Shown here piece by piece: positions 17,147 to 25,189 of a DNA stretch of 64,000 nt; within the stretch, counting starts at the first letter, position 1, and each line of letters starts with the position of its first letter. Location: assembly GCA_964563395.1 (NCBI GenBank), contig CAZLWK010000011.1:1-64000 (forward strand), read 5' to 3'. The notes under the pieces are model-generated. The model saw nothing but the letters and a program-made list of their open reading frames with translations, did not search any database and was not told the DNA's origin. Made by a program: the position numbers and the translations under genes. The DNA is from JBEVOS01 sp964563395. GTDB taxonomy: Bacteria; Pseudomonadota; Alphaproteobacteria; Caulobacterales; Aquidulcibacteraceae.

Positions 17147-18232
17147 ATGAAAGCCGCGATTCTACGCGAAGTCGGCAAGCCGCTCACGATCGAGGATGTG
17201 CAGATCAACAAACCGGGTCCGCATGAGGTGCTCATCCGCACCGCCGCAGCCGGCGTGTGCCATTCGGATCTCCATTTCATCGAGGGGCTCTATCCGCATC
17301 CCTTGCCGGCCGTCCTCGGCCATGAGAGCGCGGGCGTCGTGGAGCAGGTGGGCTCCGAGGTGCGCACGGTGAAGCCGGGCGATCACGTGATCACGTGCCT
17401 TTCCGCTTTTTGCGGCCATTGCGAACATTGCCTTACCGGCCATTTGAGCCGCTGCGAATCGCCGGACACCAAGCGCGGCGCCGAGGAAGAGCCGCGCCTG
17501 CGTCAAGGCGACGGGCCGATGCTGCAATATCTCAACCTTTCCTCCTTCGCCGAGCAGATGCTGATCTCCGAGCATGCTTGCACGGCTGTCTCCAAGGACA
17601 TGCCGCTCGACCGCGCCGCGCTGATCGGTTGCGGCGTGCTCACCGGCGTCGGCGCCGTCTTTCACACGTCCAATGTGCGGCCGGGCGAAACCGTCGCCGT
17701 GATCGGTTGCGGCGGCGTCGGGCTCGCCGCCATCAATGGCGCGGCGATCGCCGGCGCGAGCCGCATCATCGCCATCGACATGTCGAAATCGAAGGACAAT
17801 CTCGCGCGCGAATTTGGCGCCACCGATTTCATTTGCGCCGCCGAGACCGACCCCGTCATGGCGGTGATGGAGCTGACGAAGGGCGGCGTCGATCATTCAT
17901 TCGAGGCCGTCGGCCTCACCAAGACCGCCGAGCAATCCTTCATGATGCTGCGCCGCGGCGGCACGGCCAACATCATCGGCATGATCCCGGTCACGCAATC
18001 GATCACGCTGCCGGGCTGGGCGTTCCTGGGCGAAAAGCGCATTCAGGGTTCGCTGATGGGCTCGAACCGTTTCCCGGTCGACATGCCGCGCCTTGTGGAC
18101 ATGTATCTCGCCGGCAAGCTGAAGCTGGATCAGATGATCTCGCAGCGCATCAAGCTGGAGCAGGTGAACGAGGCCTTCGCCGAGATGAAGCGCGGCGAGA
18201 TCGCGCGCAGCGTCATCATGTTCGACGCTTAG
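17147..18232 (+). CDS. Zinc-dependent alcohol dehydrogenase (MDR family)
   Basis: A 361-residue medium-chain dehydrogenase. The catalytic zinc ligands are in GVCHSDLHF and LGHESAG; the structural zinc site is CGHCEHCLTGHLSRC at about residues 87-101. The nucleotide-binding fold has VIGCGGVGLAAINGA at about 188. A clear Shine-Dalgarno (AGGGAGAAAG) precedes ATG 17147. It lies 25 bases after the monooxygenase, so the two are probably co-transcribed. Its stop overlaps that of the RND pump gene on the other strand. Confidence 0.93.
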   Translation: MKAAILREVGKPLTIEDVQINKPGPHEVLIRTAAAGVCHSDLHFIEGLYPHPLPAVLGHESAGVVEQVGSEVRTVKPGDHVITCLSAFCGHCEHCLTGHLSRCESPDTKRGAEEEPRLRQGDGPMLQYLNLSSFAEQMLISEHACTAVSKDMPLDRAALIGCGVLTGVGAVFHTSNVRPGETVAVIGCGGVGLAAINGAAIAGASRIIAIDMSKSKDNLAREFGATDFICAAETDPVMAVMELTKGGVDHSFEAVGLTKTAEQSFMMLRRGGTANIIGMIPVTQSITLPGWAFLGEKRIQGSLMGSNRFPVDMPRLVDMYLAGKLKLDQMISQRIKLEQVNEAFAEMKRGEIARSVIMFDA

Positions 18233-21200
18233 GCCGCCGCCGCCGCGGGCTTATCCTTCGGGGCGAGCAGCAGATACATGGAGGGCGTGACGATCCGCGC
18301 GATCAGCGTGGAGGAGATCAGCCCGCCGATCAGCACGATCGCCAGCGGTGAATAGAGCGGCGAGTTCTCAAGTACGAGCGGCGTCAGACCGCCGATCGCG
18401 GTCAACGACGTGAGCAGCACCGGCAGGAAACGAATCTCGCCGGCGCGCTCGATCGCTTCCTTGAGCGGCACGCCGTCCTCGCGCAGCTGATTGGCGAATT
18501 CGACAAGCAGGATCGAGTTTTTGATCTCGATGCCGATCAGCGCGATGAAACCGATGATCGCCACGAAGGAGAGTGACTCTCCCGCGATGGCGAGGCCGAT
18601 CAGCCCGCCCATGATGCCGAACGGAATAACGAACGCGACCACGGCGGCGACCGAAAAGGTGCGGAATTCCAGAACGAGCACGGCGAGGATGCCGAACATG
18701 GCGATGAGGATCGCCGGCAAAAGCCCGCCGAAGCTGCGCGACTGCGCTTCCGCCTGGCCGCCGAAGCTCAAGGAATAGCCGGGCGGCAGGGTGATCTGAT
18801 CGAGCCGATCGGCCACCTCCGCTGTCACCGCCGAGGTTAGGAACCCGGTTTCGGTGAAGGCGCGCACCGTCGCCGTGCGCTCGCGTTGCAGCCGGTCGAT
18901 TCGCGCGGGGCCCGACGAGAAGACAGGATCAGCCACCTCCGCGAGCGGCGTCGCCGCGCCTTGGCCGTTCCACACATAAAGCGTCTCGAGCGCCTCCACG
19001 GGCAGCGCATCCTCTCGCGGCGCGCGCACCACGATGGGATAGGAATCGCCGACGGGATCGCGAAACTGCGCCGCTTGCGCGCCGCTGACGGCGATGCGCA
19101 GCGTCTGATCAATCGATCCCGCCGCGACGCCCAAGAGCGCGGCCTCCGCCTCGTTCACATTCATGTCGAGATCGACCAGGCGCGCCGCCAGCGGATTGTT
19201 GATGTCGCGCACGCCGGGCGTTTCATAGAGGATGCGCTCCACATCGCCGGCCAGGGCGGTCAGCGCATTGATGTCTGGCCCGCGCACGCGCACGGCGATG
19301 GGCGCCTCCACAGGCGGACCGTTCTCAAAACGGCGCACCGTGATCTGCGCGCCCGGATAGGCGTCGAGCTCGGCGCGAATCTTGTCCAGCTCCGCCTTGC
19401 CTTCGCGCGGCGTCCAATGATCGAAGCGCGCATAGACCGCGCCCACATTGGATTGCTGCTCCTCCGGGATCACATTGTAATAGATTTGCGGATTCCCACG
19501 GCCCGTATTGGCGAAGCGCCATGTAATGTCTTCATGCGCGGCGAGCACGGAATCGACGAAGCGCACGGCTTTGTCCGTCTCGCTGACGGCGGCGCCCTCC
19601 GGCAACGAAACGTCGACCATGAAATAAGGGCTGTCATTCTCGGGAAAGAGCGAAAAACCGAGCTGCGGAACGAGCCCGAGTGAGAGCACGAAGGCGCCGA
19701 GCCCGGCGACCACTGTCGCGCGCGGGCGGCCGAGCGCGAAATGCAGGGCGGGACGATAGACGCGATGAATCGCGCTCATCGTCGTTTCAAGGAATGGATT
19801 GGTGTGGCCCGCCGCGCTCTTCGGCAGCAGGCGCGCGGCGAGGAAGGGAATGATGGTCAGCGAGATGACCAGCGAGGCGGCGATCGTGCAGACCACCGCC
19901 ATCGGCAGCGAACGTATGAAATCGCCCGCGCCTTCGGGAAGGGAGAGGAGCGGAATGAAGGCGAGCAGCAGCGTCGCGGTGCAGCCGATGACGGCGATGT
20001 TGATTTCCTTCACGCCGGCGATGGCCGCCTCGCGTGGGGGCAAGCCTTCGCGCAGACGTCGCGCGATGTTTTCGGTGACGACGATGGAATCATCCACCAA
20101 AAGGCCGAGCGCCAGGACGAAGCCGGCGATGGAAAGCTGGTTGAGCGAATAGCCCAGCTGCTGGATCGCCACCACGCCGATCGCCAGCGACAGCGGGATC
20201 GACACCATGACGACGAGCGAGGCGCGAAAGCCGAGCGGCAATAGCGTCAGAAGAACTAGGAAAATCGCGATCAGAAAATCGCGTCCCAGTGAGCCCAGCC
20301 GGTGCGCCACCGTCTCGCCCTGGTCGAAGCCGCGCTCCAGAACAATCCCTTCGGGCAGTTGCCGCTCGAACGCGTCCGCCTGCGCGCGAATGCCGGCGAG
20401 CACGTCGAAAATCGTTTCGCCCAGCTTGGCGCGCGCCGTCACGAAAATGGCGCGTTGGCCATTATAGCGTGTGATGTGCACGCGTTGATCGTTGTCCCAG
20501 GCGACATCGGCGACATCGCCGACAGTCAGCGCCGCGCCATCGCCGGTACGCAGCACCGTGGCGCGGATTTCCTCAAGGCTGTCGAACGCGCCCGACGCTT
20601 CCACATTGAAGCGTCGCCCGCCTGCCTCCACCGAGCCGATCGGCGCGTCCGCGCCCTCGTTTTGCAGCGCATTGACGACGGCGCTGAGCGGCACGCGATA
20701 GGCGGCGAGCTTGGCGAGATCGACTTCAACGCGCACTTCCGTCGTCGGCGCCCCCCAGATTTCCGCTTCCTGGATTCCCGGGGCGCGCTCCAGTGCGTCG
20801 CGCAGAGCACGTCCATACGCCTCCAACTGGCGAAACGAAGCGGTCTCGCTGACGAGCGCCATCTGCACCACATTGGCCTGCGCCGGATTGGCGCGGCGGA
20901 TGCGGATATCGGCCACGCCGTCAGGCAGCGTGGGGCGCACCACGTTCACCTCGCGCACGGCCTCGTCGAATTTCTTCTCCGGATCGACGCCGTAAACGAA
21001 TTCAACCTGAATGACGGAAACGCCCGCGCGATTGTTCGAGCGGATTTCGCGCACGTCCTCAATGCCGTTGAGCGCCGTCTCCAAGGGAATGGCGACCAGC
21101 CGTTCCATCTGTTCGGCGTCCGCGCCGGGCAGAACGACAGCCACCGTCACCAACGGAAACCGGGGCGTTGGGTCCTCGGATTTCGGAATGCTGATGATGC

Positions 21201-21285
21201 TGGAGACGCCGAGCGCGATCAGCAGCGCGAAGACGATCAGCGTGAATTGCCAGCGATCGACGAAGAAGGTCGTAAGAGCGGCCAT
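18229..21285 (-). CDS. RND-family efflux transporter, inner-membrane pump
   Basis: A 1018-residue proton-driven pump of the AcrB superfamily. The N-terminal membrane segment (FTLIVFALLIALGVSSIISI) is followed by a large periplasmic loop, a transmembrane bundle, a second periplasmic loop (from about residue 530) and a second bundle. The proton-relay aspartates are in LALGLLVDDSIVVTENIARR at about 390, matching hydrophobe/amphiphile exporters rather than the heavy-metal type. It lies six bases after the adaptor gene. No outer-membrane channel gene is in the window, so the complex must borrow one. Confidence 0.95.
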   Translation of the reverse strand: MAALTTFFVDRWQFTLIVFALLIALGVSSIISIPKSEDPTPRFPLVTVAVVLPGADAEQMERLVAIPLETALNGIEDVREIRSNNRAGVSVIQVEFVYGVDPEKKFDEAVREVNVVRPTLPDGVADIRIRRANPAQANVVQMALVSETASFRQLEAYGRALRDALERAPGIQEAEIWGAPTTEVRVEVDLAKLAAYRVPLSAVVNALQNEGADAPIGSVEAGGRRFNVEASGAFDSLEEIRATVLRTGDGAALTVGDVADVAWDNDQRVHITRYNGQRAIFVTARAKLGETIFDVLAGIRAQADAFERQLPEGIVLERGFDQGETVAHRLGSLGRDFLIAIFLVLLTLLPLGFRASLVVMVSIPLSLAIGVVAIQQLGYSLNQLSIAGFVLALGLLVDDSIVVTENIARRLREGLPPREAAIAGVKEINIAVIGCTATLLLAFIPLLSLPEGAGDFIRSLPMAVVCTIAASLVISLTIIPFLAARLLPKSAAGHTNPFLETTMSAIHRVYRPALHFALGRPRATVVAGLGAFVLSLGLVPQLGFSLFPENDSPYFMVDVSLPEGAAVSETDKAVRFVDSVLAAHEDITWRFANTGRGNPQIYYNVIPEEQQSNVGAVYARFDHWTPREGKAELDKIRAELDAYPGAQITVRRFENGPPVEAPIAVRVRGPDINALTALAGDVERILYETPGVRDINNPLAARLVDLDMNVNEAEAALLGVAAGSIDQTLRIAVSGAQAAQFRDPVGDSYPIVVRAPREDALPVEALETLYVWNGQGAATPLAEVADPVFSSGPARIDRLQRERTATVRAFTETGFLTSAVTAEVADRLDQITLPPGYSLSFGGQAEAQSRSFGGLLPAILIAMFGILAVLVLEFRTFSVAAVVAFVIPFGIMGGLIGLAIAGESLSFVAIIGFIALIGIEIKNSILLVEFANQLREDGVPLKEAIERAGEIRFLPVLLTSLTAIGGLTPLVLENSPLYSPLAIVLIGGLISSTLIARIVTPSMYLLLAPKDKPAAAAA

Positions 21286-21291
21286 GCGAGT

Positions 21292-22317
21292 TTATTGCGG
21301 GGCCGCCGCGATCCGCACCGGCGCGCCGTCGCGCACATAGGCTACGCCCGTCGCCACCACACGCTCGCCCGCATTGAGGCCGGCGAGCACGAGCACGCCG
21401 TCGCGGGTGACGCCGCCCGTCTCCACCGAGCGGCGACGCGCCACGCCGCCTTCATCGACCACGAACACGACGCCCTGATCAGCGCGCGCGTCGATCAAGG
21501 AAAGCGTCGGCACGACGATCGCGGCGGCTTCGGCGACGCCTGCCTGCGCGGCGATGGTGACGTCCGCCACCAATCCGCTGCGCAGGCCGCGTGCATCCGC
21601 CACCCGGATCTCAGCTTCGAACGCGCCCGTGGCGTCATCGCTTTTGGCGCTGACGCGCGCGACGCGTCCTTCGCGCGGCGCGCTCTCGCCGCTAATTCTA
21701 ATTTGCGCCGCATCGCCCACGCGCACGCGCGCGGCGGCATTGGAGGCAAGCGCGGCGCGCACGACCACGCCCGACGCGACGTCGCCCAGCGTCAGCACGC
21801 TTTGGCCGGCGCCGACCGTCTGGGCCGGCTCGGCGCTGCGGCGCAGGATGATGCCGCTCGTCGGCGCATCGATGCGGGAGGAATCGCGGGAGCGCTCCAC
21901 GGCGAGGCGCGCATCGTCGAGCGCGGCCTGCGTGGCGAAGCCTTGATCGAACAGCGCTTGCGTGCGCCGCAGATTGCGCTCGGCGGTTTCTTGGGCGAGC
22001 GCGGATTCGTTCGGATTGGCGCCGACGCTGGTGCGCCGCAGCGTGGCAAGGCGCTGACCGCGCCGCACCGTATCGCCCTCATCGACCGTCAAGGCCTCGA
22101 TGACGCCTGGCGCGTTGAAGGAGAGCTCCGTCTCGATCTTGTAGCCGACGAGGCCGCTGGCGCGGATCGCACCGGGCGCATCGGAAGAGGCCACCGCGAC
22201 GACCTCGACGAGGGGCGCCTGAGGGGCGGCGTTGGCGGCGTCGCCCTCGCCGCAGGAAGCGAGGGCGAACGCCGCAGCCGTGACAAGCGCTGCAAACGGG
22301 GAGAAGAGTGCTCGCAC
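21292..22317 (-). CDS. RND periplasmic adaptor subunit (membrane fusion protein), lipoprotein
   Basis: A 341-residue adaptor. It has a lipoprotein signal ending in FALASC (Cys at about residue 22). The barrel-sandwich/lipoyl halves are ALTVDEGDTVRRGQRLATL and DAPTSGIILRRSAEPAQTV, separated by an unusually short helical hairpin (AERNLRRTQALFDQGFATQ). The beta-barrel and membrane-proximal domains follow. The start is GTG 22317. It bridges the pump to an outer-membrane channel. Transcription starts from the operator region shared with the TetR gene. Confidence 0.93.
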   Translation of the reverse strand: MRALFSPFAALVTAAAFALASCGEGDAANAAPQAPLVEVVAVASSDAPGAIRASGLVGYKIETELSFNAPGVIEALTVDEGDTVRRGQRLATLRRTSVGANPNESALAQETAERNLRRTQALFDQGFATQAALDDARLAVERSRDSSRIDAPTSGIILRRSAEPAQTVGAGQSVLTLGDVASGVVVRAALASNAAARVRVGDAAQIRISGESAPREGRVARVSAKSDDATGAFEAEIRVADARGLRSGLVADVTIAAQAGVAEAAAIVVPTLSLIDARADQGVVFVVDEGGVARRRSVETGGVTRDGVLVLAGLNAGERVVATGVAYVRDGAPVRIAAAPQ

Positions 22318-22341
22318 GGCGGGCCTCGGGGGATGGAGACA

Positions 22342-22377
22342 CTTGACACTGTCTAGTACGCGCTAGACACTGTCAAG
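22342..22377. promoter_or_regulatory. Double palindromic operator between RND operon and tetR
   Basis: Two identical 9-bp palindromes GACACTGTC at 22345-22353 and 22366-22374, with centres 21 bp apart (two helical turns). They sit in a larger inverted repeat (CTTGACACTGTCTAG against CTAGACACTGTCAAG, mismatched only at the centre of each arm). A TTGACA hexamer is embedded on each strand (22343-22348, and the complement of 22371-22376), so a bound repressor would cover both divergent -35 regions. Confidence 0.8.
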
Positions 22378-22399
22378 TACGCATTGGATGTGATTTTGG

Positions 22400-22993
22400 A
22401 TGGGCCCGGCCGGCGATCTTCGCGAAAAAGTCATGAGCGCGGGCCTCGCCCTGATCGAGGAAGCGGGCGTGCAGGCCCTCTCCATGCGCGAGGTGGCGCG
22501 CCGCGCCGGCGTGTCGCATCAGGCCCCCTATCACCATTTCGGCGATAAGGCCGCGATCCTCGCCGCGCTGGCCGCCGAGGGCTTTGCGGAAATGGCCGCC
22601 GCCATGCGCAGGGCCGCGGGCCGCGAGACGACGCCGCAAAAACGCGTGGAGGCGATCGGGCGGGCCTATATCCGCTTCGCCTTGGCGCGGCCGGCCCTGT
22701 TCAAATTGATGTTCCAATCCGAGCTCGTGGCGATTGAGGCGCACGACAAGGCGCAATCGCAGGCCATGGATGCGTTCGGCTTTCTGGTTTCGCTGATCGA
22801 GGAGGCGGCGGGCGAGCGCTCGCCCATGCAGCGCCAGGCGCTGGTGTTCGCGGCCTGGAGCCTCGTGCACGGCGTTTCGACGCTGATCCTGGAAAATCGG
22901 CTGCAGCAGCGTCTGCCGCCGGGCGTGACGCCGGAAGCGGCGGCCGATGCGGTGCTGCAAGTGTTCGGCGAATTGTTCGACGCGCCGCGCTGA
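22400..22993 (+). CDS. TetR-family transcriptional regulator
   Basis: A 197-residue repressor. The N-terminal helix-turn-helix is at about 10-56 (MREVARRAGVSHQAPYHHFGDKAAILAAL). The C-terminal ligand domain has the WHG-like pattern (FALARPALFKLMFQSELV, AWSLVHGVSTLIL). It diverges from the RND adaptor and pump genes across a double palindrome, so it most likely represses the pump and itself until a substrate is bound. The ATG lies 23 bases from the operator edge, implying a very short leader. Confidence 0.93.
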   Translation: MGPAGDLREKVMSAGLALIEEAGVQALSMREVARRAGVSHQAPYHHFGDKAAILAALAAEGFAEMAAAMRRAAGRETTPQKRVEAIGRAYIRFALARPALFKLMFQSELVAIEAHDKAQSQAMDAFGFLVSLIEEAAGERSPMQRQALVFAAWSLVHGVSTLILENRLQQRLPPGVTPEAAADAVLQVFGELFDAPR

Positions 22994-22998
22994 ATCAA

Positions 22999-23026
22999 AA
23001 ACCGCCGACGTTTCCGCCGGCGGTTT
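22999..23026. terminator. Bidirectional terminator-like hairpin between tetR and thiolase
   Basis: AAACCGCCG (22999-23007) pairs perfectly with CGGCGGTTT (23018-23026), nine base pairs with a 10-base loop. The T/A ends of the stem supply short U-tracts in both directions. It sits between two convergent genes. Confidence 0.75.
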
Positions 23027-23050
23027 CGATGTTCGCGTTCAATCGCGCGC

Positions 23051-24223
23051 TTAGAGCGCTTCGACGATCGTCACATTGGCGAGGCCGCCGCCTTCGCACA
23101 TCGTCTGCAGGCCGTACTTGCCGCCGCGCTTGCGCAGCGCGTGGACCAGCGTGGCCATCAGCTTGGTGCCCGAGCCGCCCAGCGGGTGGCCCAGCGCGAT
23201 CGCGCCGCCATTGACGTTAAGCTTGCCATGGTCCGCGCCGAGCACGCGCAGCCACGCGATCGGAACCGGCGCGAAGGCTTCGTTCACTTCGTAAAGATCG
23301 ATGTCCTCGATCTTCATGCCGGCCTTCTTGAGCGCGCGCTCCGTCGCCGGAATCGGCGCTTCCAGCATGATCACGGGGTCATGGCCGATCACCGAGAGAT
23401 GATGGATGCGCGCCAGCGGCTCAACGCCGAGCGCCTTGAGGCCGCGCTCATTGACCACCATCACGCCCGAGGCGCCGTCGCAAATTTGCGATGACGTGGC
23501 CGCCGTGATCGCGCCGCCTTCCTGCAGAAGCTTCACGCTCTTGATGCCGTCCAGGCTCGCGTCGAAACGGATGCCTTCATCGACGGTGTGCACTTCCTCG
23601 GCGCCGTCCTTGGTGGTGATTTTCAGCGGAACGATTTCGTCCTTGAAGGCGCCGGCCTGCGTCGCCGCCGCCGCGCGGCGATGGCTTTCATAGGCGTAGG
23701 CGTCCAGATCGTCCTTCGACAGATTGTACTTCTTCGCGATCATTTCAGCGCCGGCGAATTGGCTGAACATGACGTTCGGATAGCGCTCCTTCATCTTCGG
23801 GCTCATATAATTGCCGAAGCCGTGCTGCGCCGGCAGCGCCGCGGGCAGCCCCATCGGCACGCGCGACATGCTCTCCACGCCCGCCGCGATCACGATATCC
23901 TGCGTGCCCGACATGACCGCTTGGGCCGCGAATTGCAGCGCTTGCTGCGAGGAGCCGCACTGGCGGTCGACGCTCGTGGCCGGCACGCTCTCGGGCAGCT
24001 TGGAGGCGAGCACGGCGTTGCGGGCGATATTGATCGCCTGTTCGCCGGCCTGGCCGACGCAGCCCATGATCACGTCCTCGATCAGCGCGGGATCGGCCTT
24101 GGTGCGCTCCACGAGGCTATCGAGAACGGCGCCCGCCATGTCGGCCGGATGCCAGCCCGAAAGTCGTCCGCCCTTGCGCCCGCCGGCGGTGCGCGCCGCG
24201 GCGACGATGTATGCTTCACCCAT
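23051..24223 (-). CDS. Acetyl-CoA C-acetyltransferase (thiolase)
   Basis: A 390-residue thiolase started at ATG 24223 (MGEAYIVAAARTAGG); the longer frame lacks homology-like sequence. The acyl-accepting cysteine is in VDRQCGSSQQALQF at about residue 90. The NEAF motif and GGAIALGHPLGGSG supply Asn and His, and the second cysteine is in TMCEGGGLAN near the end. Such enzymes cleave 3-ketoacyl-CoA or condense acetyl-CoA; SVPATSVDRQCGS is closer to degradative, broad-specificity types. It stands alone here. Confidence 0.95.
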   Translation of the reverse strand: MGEAYIVAAARTAGGRKGGRLSGWHPADMAGAVLDSLVERTKADPALIEDVIMGCVGQAGEQAINIARNAVLASKLPESVPATSVDRQCGSSQQALQFAAQAVMSGTQDIVIAAGVESMSRVPMGLPAALPAQHGFGNYMSPKMKERYPNVMFSQFAGAEMIAKKYNLSKDDLDAYAYESHRRAAAATQAGAFKDEIVPLKITTKDGAEEVHTVDEGIRFDASLDGIKSVKLLQEGGAITAATSSQICDGASGVMVVNERGLKALGVEPLARIHHLSVIGHDPVIMLEAPIPATERALKKAGMKIEDIDLYEVNEAFAPVPIAWLRVLGADHGKLNVNGGAIALGHPLGGSGTKLMATLVHALRKRGGKYGLQTMCEGGGLANVTIVEAL

Positions 24224-24304
24224 CGATGTCTCCACGATTAGCGCGCCGCTTCCTGGGTTCACGTGCGCGTCAAGAGCCTCCACATAAGGGCTCGGCATCG
24301 GCGG

Positions 24305-25189
24305 TCAATATGACGCAAGGGGAGCCGGCGTTACGTCGACCTCGACTTTAAGGTCCTGCGCGTCCGCGCCGAAGATCACGCCCTCGAGCGGCGAGGCCTC
24401 GGCGTAGTCGCGGCCGGCGGCGATGAGGATGTGGTCCTCGCCGACCTGGACGTCATTGGTCGGGTCAAGGCCCACCCAGCCCGCGGCGCCCGCCCAAAGC
24501 CACACCCAGGCATGGGTCGCATCCGCGCCCATCAGCTTTTGCTGACCCGGCGGAGGCAACGTGCGTAAGTAGCCGCTGGCATAGGCGGCCGGCAGGCCAA
24601 GGCCGCGCAGCGCCGCGATCATGATGTGCGCGAAATCCTGGCACACGCCGCGTCGATTGCGGAACGCATCGATCAAGGGCGTGGAGACGATGGTCGCCGT
24701 GGGGTCGTAGCTGAAATCGCGGTGCATGCGGCCCATCAGGTCGCGCGCCGCCTCCAGAATGGGCCGGCCGGCCGTGAAGCTCGCGCGCGCATAGCGCGTC
24801 ACCTCTCCCGCCAAGGGCGCCATCGCGCTTGGATAGATGAAATGCGCGGGCGAGGTCGGTTCCATCGCGTCCGCGCGATAGGCGTCCTCGCGCACCTGCT
24901 CCCAGGGCGCGCCTTGCGCGTCCGCGTCGATTGGGCGCCGGACCTCGACGCGCGCGCGCGATTCCAAATTCAGCCGCGCATGCGCCTTATCGAGCGTGAT
25001 CAAGGTTTCACGCGCGCCGAAAAAGCTCAGCCGGTCGATCCGCTGCGCCGGCGCGGGCGCGATCGTCAGCTCATGCGCATGAATGATTTGGCCCGCGCGC
25101 GCGGCAGGCATGAGCCGCAGGAGGCAGCGCCCGAAGGTCACCGGCGCGTCGTATTCATAAGTTGTGACGTGACGAATATCGTAGATCAC
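24305..25189 (-). CDS. Transglutaminase-family cysteine peptidase-like protein
   Basis: A 294-residue protein with an N-terminal beta-domain (IRHVTTYEYDAPVTFGRCLL) and a transglutaminase core. The catalytic triad is visible: Cys in RGVCQDFAHIMIAAL at about 186, His in ADATHAWVWLW and Asp in VGLDPTNDV. It is the last gene of a three-gene overlapping set; its ATG overlaps the ATP-grasp gene stop by four bases. Bacterial proteins of this group are predicted peptidases or amide-exchange enzymes acting with the neighbouring ATP-grasp ligase; the substrate is unknown. Confidence 0.92.
   Translation of the reverse strand: MIYDIRHVTTYEYDAPVTFGRCLLRLMPAARAGQIIHAHELTIAPAPAQRIDRLSFFGARETLITLDKAHARLNLESRARVEVRRPIDADAQGAPWEQVREDAYRADAMEPTSPAHFIYPSAMAPLAGEVTRYARASFTAGRPILEAARDLMGRMHRDFSYDPTATIVSTPLIDAFRNRRGVCQDFAHIMIAALRGLGLPAAYASGYLRTLPPPGQQKLMGADATHAWVWLWAGAAGWVGLDPTNDVQVGEDHILIAAGRDYAEASPLEGVIFGADAQDLKVEVDVTPAPLASY

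Noticed and set aside
20302..22356. A 684-codon plus-strand frame opposite the RND pump and adaptor
   Set aside because: Shadow of two well-supported genes; it would also erase the divergent operator region.
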